Source: Yponomeuta sedellus
Taxonomy: Eukaryota; Arthropoda; Insecta; Lepidoptera; Yponomeutidae
DNA: 64,000 nt
Reading direction: 5' to 3'
NCBI GenBank assembly: GCA_934045075.1
Contig: OW203722.1
Span: 19,010,986-19,074,985 of the forward strand
Under the pieces are notes generated by a model. The model made no database searches and was not told the origin of the DNA. It was given only the letters and a program-made list of their open reading frames with translations. Positions 34,359 through 45,900 of the stretch are shown here, one piece after another; positions within the stretch are counted from its first letter, which is position 1; the number at the start of each line of letters is the position of its first letter. A program made the translations under genes and the position numbers.

Positions 34359-34729
34359 CACCACAAGCACAGCTGATTGTCTCCAGCCGAGTCCAGCCTC
34401 ACTGTGTAGGTACCTATATTCGGGGCCCAAGCACGGTTTATTTTATAACTACCTGTATCGAGTCTTCAAGTATTGTTTGTGAAGATATATTGCAATCACT
34501 GTTTTTGTCTTCCGTTGCTGATGCTTTCTTTCTAGCTCGTCTGAAATAATTCGGAAATAATTATCATTACTATTAATATTTAGATTTTAACCAACACATT
34601 GAGTATAGTGTTTTTTAATTTATAGAGAATAGGTGACGACAAGTTAGATAGGTACTTACAATACTGCATGCATTTTCAAGGCTTTCTTAGCCGCTGTTTT
34701 CTTTATTTTATTTCTTGGAGGCATTTTGA

Positions 34730-35449
34730 TCCATATACCTACGTACTTAACAATATATGTTATCAAAAGTCTTTGAGGGCGAAATAATAAAATACTACCT
34801 ATATACACTTTAAATCATCACTTATAAAGTTAATTATTTTCACTAATAATTTGAGCAACAATAATAGCGTCCACGCGCGAAACACTTCAAACACAAATTG
34901 TATCGTATCGTCTGACTGCCTGCACTGTGTACGCTCTAAACACACATATACCAAAATATAGTGTCTCAACGCACACATACGCGAGAATACACGTTTGACG
35001 GCATGTCAAAATATTGCAACGAGCTAGACAACGAGTGACACAGCCTCCCCGTCTGAATGCTAGCGGACGACTGCCGCCCGCGCCCGCGCAGGTCACCCTA
35101 TGCAAGTAACTTTCGGAATTCAATAATTTCGATATCTTTTAAATGAAAATGTTCTTCAATTTACAAAAGCAATGCATAATTTAAAGAATAAAGGATTCTT
35201 AATCTATCAGTGTAAAAATATTTCCATATATCATAACCGTTTAGGAGCAGTCTTGAATTGAAGTAAAAAATCGATGTCCCGTAGTTATTTTTTTTAATAT
35301 ACAAATCAAAGACATAAAGAAACAACAAATGCTCAAAATGTAGTCCTTGAACTGATGCTTCACATATATTTTTTTGAAATAAATCTGGCCAGCCGTGAAT
35401 GAGCAGTCCGCTTTACAAAATGCCCATTTGACGGGAATTGAGGGATCTA
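34730..35449. promoter_or_regulatory. Probable 5' flank and promoter region of the Mutator/YqaJ gene
   Basis: Directly upstream (minus strand) of the ATG at 34724. 34870-35100 is unusually CpG-rich for this window (CCGCCCGCGCCCGCGC at 35078), and it is followed by AT-rich DNA. This is the composition expected of a promoter, but I see no clear TATA box. The rest to 35449 holds no recognisable gene. Confidence 0.35.
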
Positions 35450-35605
35450 ATCGCCTTAACGTGCCTTGCGAAGCACGAAACCACGCGGAAAATGCCACTA
35501 GCGTTAGTCATAGACGGTCACCCATCCATGCACTGAACGCGCCCTATGTTGCTTAACCTTCGTGATCGTTGAAGACTCAGGTAGCCGTGACTACAAGCGA
35601 TACAC
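35450..35605 (-). mobile_element. 5S rRNA-derived SINE (head and start of body)
   Basis: Minus-strand match to 5S-like GAAGGTTAAGCAACATAGGG and CATGGATGGGTGACCG, then CTAACGCTAGTGGCATTTTC. Same order as at 57865 and 7079. Confidence 0.65.
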
Positions 35606-36083
35606 ACACTCCTCAGTCCATACAATCAGGCCTCAGTCCGGTTGTAGTTAGTAACTTAAAATAAATTTCAGAATTTCTTGAAACTTAAGTATTTGTTTAC
35701 TTTCGTGAGAAGCTTCAATTAATTTTCTTTTTGTACCTACAGAAATCGACTAGCTGGTAATTCTAATTTTCATCTCAAAACAAGTCTTGGTATTTCGGTC
35801 GTTCGTTACAGTAAGCGCTCTTTTGTTTTAAATATGTATTACAGTTGAATTTATTTACTTACAAAGAAAATTCATTGTTTGTAAAATTAAGCCAACAATG
35901 AAATTGAATGAAGCTGACTTATTAGGCGATGATAACTAGGCATAGTCCGGATTAAGGATAATAATACTTAATTATGGTACTGTCATGATTTTTAACAATT
36001 TCAGAAAAATCTAAGTTGCGTTTGACAACTCTGCCTTTAGTTTGCATTGATATTGTTTTTTAATTACTTTCCAATATACAAAG
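35606..36083. other. No gene recognised
   Basis: Non-coding. Confidence 0.4.
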
Positions 36084-36204
36084 CATGCCCAGCGTGGGGA
36101 TTATGGGCTTTATCCCCCAATGATGGCACAACCTTGCGCTATAGCGCTCATTAGGGGAGGGCTATGTCCAGCAGTGGACTAATATAGCCTGAAAAAGAAG
36201 AAGA
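36084..36204 (+). repeat. RTE-tail repeat
   Basis: CATGCCCAGCGTGGGGATTA to GTCCAGCAGTGGACTAATAT and GCCTGAAAAAGAAGAAG. 5'-truncated copy. Confidence 0.6.
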
Positions 36205-36830
36205 TACAAAGCATATTAAAACAAAATAGTGTCATGATACCTTTAAAATTTAAATTGTCGTTGTTATTATTAAAAGAACCGGCCGCTAGGTTGGCACCAC
36301 TGCGAAAAAATATGGCGGGGTGCGTCGGTATGTTGGGAAGGCAGAAGGAAAGGAAGCGCGAGAAATACTTTACGGTTTTTTGTTCGAGTAAACATAACAG
36401 TTCCACTCTTTAAATTAGGTCTTTGGATAGAACTATAGTTTAATGAAGTAGGGTTAGATGGTGACGTGTTTATAGATGCTCATTGTCTTAGCACCCCAAG
36501 CTACAGAGGTCCAAGAGGGAAGCACCACGGCACTTTTTACAAGTTTACCAAATGGCTTTCATGTATTTTCTGCACATACGTAACATTCACAATATTCTTA
36601 TTATATTAACATCTTTTAACATGGCCTCTCGGATTATAATAAAACATATTTTGTGCAAGTTCTACATTGCATGGTAAATCCATGGTGGTGACAAAAACCC
36701 TATGCAAGAAGTTCCTTGCTTAGTTATCAGGTGGCATTATTTCGGATTGAGTACTAAGCAGACAGAACCTAATTTACATAAGATTGTTATCCATTATGAC
36801 TAATATTTTATCTAGCTCCGGTTGCATAGT
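36205..36830. other. No gene recognised
   Basis: Non-coding. Confidence 0.4.
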
Positions 36831-36834
36831 TGTA

Positions 36835-38123
36835 CATAGGCTGCTACTTATGTATGCGGAATCTGGGATTCCAATAATTTTAAATGCAATGTCTGACCTC
36901 GGTCAAATTCGTTCTTTTTTTCAAATACTGGCCGCTAATATTTTTCTCTTATATACGTTAGTGTTTTGTTTTTGTTGGGTTTAAAATGTCATATCGCTGA
37001 AAAAATGGAACTCACTCGTGAAAATATTCGTGCTATGATTTATTACGATTTTCGACGTTGTTTAACGCAACAACAGTGCGTAGATCAATTAACTTCGACT
37101 TTTGGTGGTGAAGCTCCATCAAAAACTACTGTGTATCACTGGTTTAGTGAGTTTAATCGCGGGCGCAGTAAGCTCACGGACGAAGTTAAAGAAGGTCGCC
37201 CGAAATCGGTGGTTGTGCCACAAAATATTGAAGCTGTGTTAAAAAGTAATAATGCAAGACCACCATGTTACGTATAGCGAGATAGAGGCTATTCTGGGCA
37301 TATGTATGACGAGCATTCATAGGATATTACATGAACATTTGTCTGTAAAAAAAATTTGTTTGCGTTGGATCCCGCACAACTTAACTCAGGATCAAAAAGA
37401 TGCTCGCGTCGAATGGTGCAAGAAAACCTTAAAAAAATTCAACGGAGGCGACTCAAAATCTATTTATAATATCTACACAGGTGACGAATCCTGGATCTAC
37501 GCGTACAATCCCGAAACTAAACAACAATCAACAGTTTGGGTGTTTCAAAATGAGCCGAACCCTACGAAAGTGGCTCGTGCAAAAAGCACTGTAAAGCAAA
37601 TGGTGGCCTGCTTTTTTTGTATTAATGGCCATGTGGCTACAATACCACTGGAGAATCGCAGAACGGTTAATTCGGAGTGGTACACGACCATTTGTTTGCC
37701 GGAAGTATTTGAAGAAATACGCCAAAACAACCAGCGACGCAGAATCATACTTCACCATGACAATGCCAGCTGTCATACATCTCAGGAAACAACTACATTT
37801 TTGGATGGTCAAAAAATAGAATCGATGGGTCATCCACCATACAGCCCTGATTTGGCTCCAAATGATTTCTATTTATTCCCAAATGTAAAGAATAAATTAC
37901 GTGGTCAACGATTTTCGACCCGTGAAGATGCCGTAGATGCGTTCAAACAGCACGTTTTGGAGATACCTCAATCAGAGTGAAAAAAGTGTTTTACAAATTG
38001 TTTTCAACGAATGCAAAAGTGCATCGATCATAGTGGAGAATACTTTGAAAAACAATAAAAGCATATTTATCCTTATACATTTGTTTATTTTTTCTATTCC
38101 GCATACATAAGTAGCAGCCCTCG
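36835..38123 (+). mobile_element. mariner transposon with TIRs and TA target sites
   Basis: Left TIR CATAGGCTGCTACTTATGTA (36835) and right TIR, read inward, CGAGGGCTGCTACTTATGTA (38123) continue identically through TGCGGAAT. TA precedes at 36833-36834 and follows at 38124-38125. The length of 1289 bp is normal for mariner. Contains one transposase reading frame with a break. Confidence 0.85.
37005..37980 (+). pseudogene. mariner transposase, frameshifted
   Basis: Starts at ATG 37005 (MELTRENIR). An N-terminal helix-turn-helix region (FGGEAPSKTTVYHWFSEFNR) follows, then a break near 37245-37277, where the reading moves by one frame. The second part runs to 37980 with TGDESWIYAYNP (first D), ILHHDNASCHTS (second D) and HPPYSPDLAPNDFYLFP (third D, about 34 residues on), the D,D34D signature of mariner. 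The YSPDLAPNDFYLF block is intact. Only the frame break is clearly disabling. Confidence 0.85.
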
Positions 38124-38125
38124 TA

Positions 38126-39231
38126 AATGTTCGTCATTCGTGTTTTCAGTTATTTTTTATTTCTGTTTTTTTTTATTATATAGACTATCCACTTCACAAA
38201 TCTGACAGACTGATGTGCAAACAAATTTTAACGACCCGAAAAGCGTAGGGCGGTCGCAGTTGCTGAGTACGTGCTCTACCTGAGTTTATAAATCATACTA
38301 AAGAGGAATAGTTATTACAATATACAAGAGTGCAAAGTTGCTGTTTAACCGCGGGCTCAAGTTTGATGACCGAGTAAGCGAAGCATTTTAAGATTTCCGA
38401 AAATCAAATTTAAAAAAAAAAGTAATCCAAGAAGGTTATTAAGTCTTTGTTATTAACAAATTAAAAAGGTGGATTATTAAATTCGGCACCATGGTGTTAG
38501 AAGTAAATAGGTTTAATGACGTATTGTATTCACAAACTTAACACGATGTTCCAAATTCAATTCACTTTACACTCTAGTTGCTTTATGCGTCAGTTTTTTG
38601 TTTTTGTTTAGTTGTTGTAGTATTGCCCCTATACTATACCATCCTGATAGCTTAGTCGGCCTAGCCCAAAAGAAAGACTAGTCAATACTTACGTCTGTTT
38701 TATAAAAAATAAATTATCTACGCAGTTACTGGCCAGTTACTGGCATACATATTTTCATCCATTTTTTTTTTCGACGCCTCTCGAAAAAACATCTGCTCAA
38801 TATTTCACGTGACGTCACTTGACAAAGTGGCGCGTCAACGTCCATAACGCCGGATCGCGGAAGCCATGAATTAAAAAGTAATTTCATTATAAGTTAGAGG
38901 AAGGGAAGTAGACCGACAACGGAGATGCAAATAATGCGCGAGCCGAAAAGTTCCGCTTGATACACTAATGTGATTGGAGGGAGCGAGGCACTAAACATAT
39001 TACAAGTTTTAAGTGACACAAACGAGTTTGCTCGACACACTCGAATTCACCTGAAGCCCGCTTGTGCCGTGACAGGGAAACTTTTTTTTACCGAACTTGT
39101 AACGAACGAACTTTTAATGATACAAAGGCTAATATTATCATCATACTATATTCCTATACTGTTAATATACGGGAAGTAATTATGTTATTATATATAATTT
39201 ATTCACTGTATGGTCTCGTCCGATTTAACCT
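38126..39231. other. No gene recognised
   Basis: Non-coding. CACGTGACGTCACTTGACAA near 38807 is a palindromic CRE-like word of unknown meaning. Confidence 0.4.
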
Positions 39232-39332
39232 TCTTCTTTTTCTTCAGGCTATATTAGTCCACTGCTGGAGATAGCCCTCCCCTAATGAGCGCCATACCGC
39301 AAGGTTTTGCCATCATTGGAGGGTAATGCCTC
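39232..39332 (-). repeat. RTE-tail repeat fragment
   Basis: CTTCTTTTTCTTCAGGCTAT, AGTCCACTGCTGGAGATAGC, CTCATTAGGGGAGGGC on the minus strand. Confidence 0.6.
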
Positions 39333-40475
39333 TCTCCCGATCTAACCTATCTTCCCTTAACTATCAAATATGAACATAATTTGACACTTCAGATTATCTA
39401 CGTTAAAGTAGATAACCATACGCACTAACTGAAAATCAGCGTTGAAGGCTAGTCCATCAGCATATTGCTGAGTCAGTTGTCATTTATAGCAGCAGTGACA
39501 CGCCGTGACCTTTCGTTTTTCTTCGTTCTTTTTGTTTTTTGTGAATGTTATGTTTAGTAATATGTTTTGTTACTGTGACGTGTGCACTGTTTCTATAATA
39601 AATCTTTTTCTTTTTCATACTGACACCTACTTGACAGCAGATCTACTTTTAATAACTGCTGTAGTCACAAACCACAGTAATTATTATATTTGCAAATCAT
39701 AAAACTCTCTTTTTTTAAAGCGAAATCTTAAAAGAAATGTATGTTTAACATGACACGAATATCATTCCTTTACAAGTATGTCCAAAACAATATGTAAACT
39801 TAGTACCGTAATGTATACGTTACCGCTGATCTATGAATTACTAAAATGTGACTTTTAACCAGTAACCAGTTAACTGGGAACCAGTACACGCTTGAAAATT
39901 CACAAAATATTTAATTGTATATTTACTTTAAAAATAATTATGTTATTAAACTAATAATGGTTCGGAATCCTTCGTGCTCGATTTAGACTGCTCTTGACCG
40001 GATTTTTTTATAGATAGATAGAATATGTTTATGGCATGTACACAAGGAATTACATAAGGGGCTTAAACAATAACGTAGTACTGTACAATTGGGGGCCTTA
40101 TTACTAAAAGAGTTTATAGTATGACGCCTGACAGTCGCTTCACAATTATTAAAACAAATATGAACGACCAAGTCTCGTACGCTTCTCGAATTACTTACCC
40201 ATTTACCTACCTACGGCGGAATGTTCCTATTATCCCACGCAGTGAATAATTACCTATTTAATTAGAATACGCTACCAGAGCTCCGCACAATCCCTGGAGA
40301 GCAAACTACTAGCGCCACTGGACCGGAATGGCAATGAGAGCTCTAAAATTGTTAATAGGATTAAAGTAAATTGGATATTGAGAATAAGCCCGGCTAAGTT
40401 TGCGGCGAGTATCACTAATTAGCAGTAACTGAGGGGGCTTGGACTTGACTGACCCTTAGGCTGTATTGAGAAAAT
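39333..40475. other. No gene recognised; one repeat terminus
   Basis: 39958-40012 carries TGGTTCGGAATCCTTCGTGC and TTGACCGGATTTTTTTA, the terminus of the family at 5155. The rest is non-coding. Confidence 0.4.
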
Positions 40476-40477
40476 AC

Positions 40478-40730
40478 GATCACTGGTGCCAGTTATTTTT
40501 AACTAACTGTCCCGTTTTGTCCATGGGAATAAGATATTTTCCCGCAATAAAACGTAGCCTATGTGTGAATCCAGGGTGTCAGCTAACTCCATACCAAATT
40601 TTAATAAAATCGTTAAAGCTGTTTAGACGTAAAGAAGTAACAAACATACACACTCACAAACATACACACTCACAAACATACACACTCACAAACATACACA
40701 CTCACAAACTTTAGCCTTTATAATATCAGT
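40478..40730 (+). repeat. Interspersed repeat with a 16-bp tandem minisatellite
   Basis: Shares ATAAAACGTAGCCTATGTG, GGTGTCAGCTAACTCCATAC and TTTAGACGTAAAGAAGTAAC with the inverted copy at 19845-20340. Its end holds four copies of ACATACACACTCACAA (about 40642-40707) where other copies would have one. Confidence 0.6.
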
Positions 40731-40759
40731 GTGATGTGATGATGTAATGATTTTTTCTA

Positions 40760-40885
40760 GATTACCTAAGGTGTACCTCACCACTTGAAATTGCCAACCC
40801 ACGATAGTGTCATGTAAACCCATATTCTCTCTCTGTAAGAGATGGCCTGTCTTCTGTAGTGGAACGTTTATTGGCTGCTTTTGCA
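40760..40885 (-). repeat. Copy of the CCCACTGCAGGGCACAGG family
   Basis: Minus-strand copy: CACTTGAAATTGCCAACCCA, ACCCATATTCTCTCTCTGTA, AGATGGCCTGTC as plus-strand words. Confidence 0.5.
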
Positions 40886-41022
40886 TATTACCTGTTCTCT
40901 CTACTTTTATTTGAGTTGTTTCTTCAGACGTTTTGGCTTCTAAAGTGGAAGTCTTAACAAAGATCAAAGCTGAAATATAACTGTATTTATTTGTTTTATT
41001 TTTATTTTATTTATTAGGCACA

Positions 41023-41284
41023 TGTTACATACGGACTCCACAGGCATAGCGCTGGCGCGGCAATTACCTCAATACGGTGAACAACAGCCAGGCGCGACAC
41101 GAGGCAGCTGACGCTGCATTTCCTCCTCGGTGTATCTACCTAGTTTTACTTTCGTCATTCCGTATTCATACTTCGAATCGGCTACTAGCATAATTAGCCT
41201 TAAGTACCTATTGTAATTTTTAATTAAATTTATATTAAATAATTTCGGTTTTTTTTGGAACCTCCGGCCGCAGCCTACGTAATT
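41023..41284 (+). repeat. 5' LTR
   Basis: TGTTACATAC to CTACGTAATT, 262 bp, identical to the 3' copy. The ends are imperfectly inverted (TGTTAC / GTAATT). Confidence 0.9.
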
Positions 41285-41301
41285 GGCGCAGGCGGTAGGA
41301 T
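41284..41301 (+). promoter_or_regulatory. Primer binding site, serine tRNA
   Basis: TGGCGCAGGCGGTAGGAT matches the complement of the 3' end of an insect serine tRNA (TGGCGCAGTCGGTAGGAT) with one mismatch. Its first T is the last LTR base, an overlap known in several errantiviruses. Confidence 0.75.
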
Positions 41302-41464
41302 ACTCGTGGGTCAGCTCGCGTGCGGTAAAACTGACCATAAAACATCGCGTTCCTGACCTGGAGGCTATCAAGACTCTATCTACGGGTATCCAGAATCTAC
41401 AATCCAGCTGCAGCCAGGAGGAGACTCCAGACATCGACTCACCAAGAGGAACCGGAATGAAATT

Positions 41465-41470
41465 GTAAGT
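41465..41470 (+). promoter_or_regulatory. Candidate splice donor for the env transcript
   Basis: Consensus GTAAGT in the leader, just after an ATG (41458) and before the gag start. Errantivirus env is known to be expressed from a spliced subgenomic RNA with a donor in the leader. The acceptor was not identified with confidence. Confidence 0.4.
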
Positions 41471-41654
41471 GCACTTGAATTGTTCTTGTGTTGCTTCCCT
41501 TATTCCTAAGTTCACCCCAACTCCCAAGATTTTTCACCCGAAAGATTCTAGGGCAGGCATACCTGCATCACGACAGGCTCGCCAAAGTAGAATAGATAGG
41601 AATAGAGATTTAGACTTAGATTTAGACTTAGATAGATTATTCAGAGACAGAGAG

Positions 41655-42932
41655 ATGGCTCAGGAACGAGCCCATGATCCAGACACTATCTTCAAAGCAC
41701 TGAGACTCGTACCCGAATTTGACGGGAACCCTAATGTCTTAACTAGATTTATAAATATATGTGATACGATAGTAAATCAGTATATGGGCACAACCCCCGG
41801 CAGTGAACTCCCGAATGTATGCCTATTAAATGGTATACTCAATAAAATTACAGGCTCTGCCGCCTCAACTATCAACTCAAACGGCTTCCCTGATAGTTGG
41901 TTGGGCGTTCGAACCGCCCTTATTAATAATTTCTCAGACCAACGAGACGAAACGGCACTGTACAGCGACCTCTCATTAGCTGCACAAGGTAATAGGACTC
42001 CTCAGGAATTTTATGACCATTGCCAAACATTGTTCAGTACGATAATGACCTATGTTACTCTGCACGAAGGCGTGATAACCACAGTTGAAGCAAAGCGATC
42101 ACTTTACAAAAGGGTCGCAATGCAATCCTTTGTACGTGGACTAAAAGATCCCATAGGATCCAGGGTTAGATGTATGCGCCCCCCAACCATCGAAAAGGCA
42201 CTTGAATACGTGCAGGAGGAGCTAAATGTAATGTACTTACAACAGCGCAATGACCAGCCTAAGACCCAGCAGTCATTTAAAATACCAACCCCCTCTATGC
42301 CCGTCACATACACTGCCCCACGGCTTCAACATTACCAACCCCCAGTTAACAACTGGCCAGCCCCCGTAGCACAAAGAGGTTACCAAGGCCCACCTCAGGC
42401 TTTTAAATTCAACTCACCTCAGCAGGGCTTTTCACAAAACCGCATGCCTAACATGCCCACGCGCACGCAACAAATGTTCCGCAGTGCACCCCCCAACTAC
42501 AACCCCCAGAGTAATGTTTTTCGTATGCCACCACGAAATAACGCACCCCAAAATTCTGCACCAAGACCCATGAGCGGTGTGCAGCATTTCACCCCAAGAC
42601 CATTGCCTCATAGCATGATGACAGGACATGATTGGCGTAAGGCAGGGAACCCTCCACCTAATAATTATTTTAAGTCCCGCGAAATGCATTTGAATGAGTG
42701 TGCATCGACGTACGATGACGCATACTTCCCCACCGAGTTTGAATATGATCCGGAGTATTATTACACGGACGATTCCAACTACAATACCTATGGCATTGAA
42801 TATAATCCCGACGTAATACACTATGACGACACTGGCAATAACCAGCTATGCCCTGAAGGCCAACCACAGCCAGGGCCTAGCCATGGACATCAGGATTTTC
42901 AGTCAGCTCAGAAATTAGGCAAGCCAAAATAG
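41655..42932 (+). CDS. gag: Gag polyprotein of the errantivirus
   Basis: The structural protein that would assemble the particle. The frame is open from 41469. I prefer ATG 41655 (MAQERAHDPD) because the first ATG of the open frame overlaps the candidate splice donor and gives an atypical leader. The N-terminal half is the helical capsid-like domain (ALRLVPEFDGNP, FPDSWLGVRTALINNF, TPQEFYDHCQ). The C-terminal part is proline/glutamine/asparagine-rich and then acidic/tyrosine-rich. No CCHC zinc knuckle is present, as in several errantiviruses. It ends at TAG 42930. Pol is in the -1 frame and overlaps by about 52 bases. Confidence 0.85.
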   Translation: MAQERAHDPDTIFKALRLVPEFDGNPNVLTRFINICDTIVNQYMGTTPGSELPNVCLLNGILNKITGSAASTINSNGFPDSWLGVRTALINNFSDQRDETALYSDLSLAAQGNRTPQEFYDHCQTLFSTIMTYVTLHEGVITTVEAKRSLYKRVAMQSFVRGLKDPIGSRVRCMRPPTIEKALEYVQEELNVMYLQQRNDQPKTQQSFKIPTPSMPVTYTAPRLQHYQPPVNNWPAPVAQRGYQGPPQAFKFNSPQQGFSQNRMPNMPTRTQQMFRSAPPNYNPQSNVFRMPPRNNAPQNSAPRPMSGVQHFTPRPLPHSMMTGHDWRKAGNPPPNNYFKSREMHLNECASTYDDAYFPTEFEYDPEYYYTDDSNYNTYGIEYNPDVIHYDDTGNNQLCPEGQPQPGPSHGHQDFQSAQKLGKPK

Positions 42933-45900
42933 AGGTCAATCTTCAGACACAACGCCAGCTACCCTACATCCAAATTTCAGACCCACCTCTTAGACTTCTA
43001 ATTGATACAGGTGCGAATCAGTCTTTCTTAAGCCCCGAAGCTGTAGAACAGTACTTCCCCAACTACCATCTTAACTACGACCCGTTCGAAGTGACAAACT
43101 TGCACGCTAGGAGTAGGAATGATTACTCTATAACACTGCCTTGTTTCCCGGAATTCAACGACCCGGACGTTATCAAGCTTTACGTGTATCGTTTCCACGA
43201 GTACTTTGACGGACTCATTGGGTTAGACTTGTTGTCTAAGTGGGAGGCTAATATCGACCTTAAAGACTCAAAATTACTAACGAAATCTGCTGTTAACCCT
43301 ATTCGCATGTACAACTCTTGCAATGTTAACCTGTATGAAGATATGATACCAGCCGGCACCTCAAAATTAGTGCGTATTCCTATAAACGCCCCGGACGGCG
43401 ATGTGTTAATAGAGGAACAAGTGATCTGTAATTGCATAATCCACCAATGTCTCACAACGGTCACCAATAGTCGTGGTTACCTAGAAGTCGAGAACCCGAC
43501 ACCGAACGACGTTATCTTTTCACTCGACCAGCCAGCGCAAGCTGAGCTCTTTAACATACAGTGTAGTAACATAGAAGATCGACTTAATACACGCGCGCAA
43601 GACGTCATCTCGCGCTTAAGAACCGACCATCTGAACGAAGAGGAAAAGGGCAATCTCATCACCCTTTGCTCTCGATATGCGGATGTGTTTTATATCGAAG
43701 GCGAACCCCTCACCTTTACCAATAGAGTAAAACACCAGATTAGGACGACTGACGAGGTCCCTATTTACACCAAAAGCTACCGCTATCCATTCATACATAG
43801 ACAGGAGGTTAGAGATCAAATCACCAAGATGCTGGACCAAGGCATAATAAGACCTTCGGACTCAGCATGGAGCTCGCCCATCTGGATAGTTCCCAAGAAA
43901 GCCGATGCTTCAGGCAAACAGAAGTGGCGCCTGGTAGTCGACTTTCGTAAATTAAATGAGAAGACAGTCGATGACAAGTACCCCATACCTAACATCAATG
44001 ACGTACTTGACAAATTAGGGAAGTGTCAGTACTTTACAACCCTTGACTTGGCAAGTGGTTTCTACCAAGTTGAGATGGACCCCTCTGATATCCCCAAAAC
44101 AGCTTTCAATGTAGAACATGGCCATTTTGAGTATCTGCGAATGCCCATGGGACTCAAAAACTCTCCATCCACCTTTCAGAGAGTCATGGACAATGTCCTC
44201 AGAGGTCTCCAAAACGAAATATGTCTAGTCTACCTGGATGACATCATTGTCTTCAGTACTTCTCTCCAAGAACATATGGTCAACCTTGAAAAGGTCCTTC
44301 AGCGACTCCGAGAGTCGAATTTCAAAATTCAATTAGATAAATCGGAATTTCTTAAGCTTGAAACAGCTTACCTTGGGCACGTCATTACTAGAGACGGTAT
44401 CAAACCAAACCCAGATAAAATCTCAGCAATAATGAAGTACCCAATTCCAAAAACCCCAAAGGAGATAAAGCAATTCTTAGGTCTTCTCGGTTATTACCGA
44501 AAATTCATCCCTGATTTCGCTCGTATAACGAAGCCCCTCACGCAGTGTCTAAAGAAGGGTAAAAAGGTCACATTAGACACTGAGTACATCAGCTGTTTCG
44601 AAAAGTGTAAAACACTTCTTACTAACGACCCCATTTTGCAATATCCCGACTTCAGTCGAGAATTCGTCCTTACTACGGACGCCTCTAACGTCGCTATTGG
44701 AGCAATTCTATCCCAAGGCCCAATAGGATCAGACAAGCCTGTATGCTACGCATCTCGCACTCTGAACGAGAGTGAGCTTAATTACAGTACTATTGAGAAA
44801 GAGCTACTAGCCATTGTCTGGGCTACCAAGTACTTCCGGCCATATCTATTCGGACGCAAGTTTAAGGTAGTCACCGACCATAAGCCCCTCCAGTGGATGA
44901 TGAATTTAAAAGAACCAAATTCACGTCTCACTAGATGGCGACTGAGACTTAGCGAATACGACTTTACTGTGACGTACAAAAAGGGCAAAGCTAATAGCAA
45001 CGCTGACGCGCTCTCACGGGTAGAGATACATAATGAGGAATCAAAGTCCATCATTGACGAACTTTGCTCTATACTGCCCAATCCTACAGAAAGTCCACCA
45101 ACCGTAGCAGACTCCTCTACCGAGACCGTTCACACGAGTAACGAACACCCCATACTCGAAGTCCCAGTTTCAGATGAACCCCTTAATAAATTTCACAGGC
45201 AAATTATTTTCACCATCGTAAGCGATGTCAAACGTAAGCCGACAGTGACGAAACCGTTCGACACTCACACTCGCATAACTGTACAGCTATCAGAATCGAA
45301 CTTAGAAAGTGATCTAGTTAACGCACTGAAAGAATACGTCAATCCCAAGGTCAAAACTGCCATTTTGATAAATCCACCCCTTGGAATGTACAAGGTCATC
45401 CCCATCATACAAGATAAATTCAAAAGCTCTTCCATGAACTTAACCCTCTGTAAGTCTGACCTCGAAAACGTAAAAGAATACCTTCGTCAGCAAGATATCA
45501 TTCGCCTATATCACGACGGTAAAACAAACCACCGTGGAATAAACGAATGCTACTTAGCCCTCTCACGCAAGTACTATTGGCCAAAAATGAAAGATCAAAT
45601 TACTAAATTCATTAACGAATGTACAGTCTGCGGACAGGCAAAGTATGACAGAAACCCCATTAGGCCCAAGTTCAATATAGTGCCCCCGGCAACTAAGCCC
45701 TTTGAAATTGTCCATATGGACTTATTCACAGTCCAGAGTGAGAAGTATGTAACCCTGATAGACGTTTTTACTAAGTACGGACAGGCATACCATCTGCGAG
45801 ATGAAACAGCTGTCAGCATCCTTCAGGCGCTGTTAAAATTTTGTACTCACCATGGAGTACCTCTAACCATCGTTACAGACAACGGAACAGAATTCACCAA

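Larger units (their letters stand above)
30623..34724 (-). pseudogene. Spliced gene: Mutator-like transposase domain plus YqaJ-type exonuclease; one frame break
   Basis: Minus-strand exons: 34724-34660 (ATG), 34540-34453, 33522-33418, 33308-33207 and 33093-30623. Junctions use GTAAGT, GTAGTT, GTATGC and GTATGT donors with TTTCAG-type acceptors, and all phases agree. Exon 5 is open from 33093 to a stop at 32911-32913. A frame consistent with the loss of one base near 32915-32930 then runs 763 codons to 30623. In that frame D102/D106 (VIVDGCWC), D200/D202 (VSDGD), C225-x2-H228 and E358 (NTVERYNSIV) fit the Mutator-class D-D-C2H-E pattern. E547, PDG (D581) and E591-x-K593 (VEIKCP) with YYQVQGQL fit a YqaJ/lambda-exonuclease-like nuclease. 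The tail is lysine-rich. It is either an autonomous transposon's gene or a domesticated descendant. One break could be recent or an assembly error. Confidence 0.75.

Noticed and set aside
36784..36984. 66-codon frame across the mariner left end
   Set aside because: It spans the TIR and the TA site, so it cannot be a conserved protein.
40642..40707. Regular short repeats considered as a CRISPR array
   Set aside because: Directly adjacent 16-bp units with no spacers, in a eukaryotic genome: a minisatellite.
41283..41468. 62-codon leader frame before gag
   Set aside because: It starts at TTG, overlaps the primer site and ends at the candidate splice donor. A chance frame.
42104..42867. Minus-strand frames opposite gag
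   Set aside because: Shadows of the gag coding strand with no motif.
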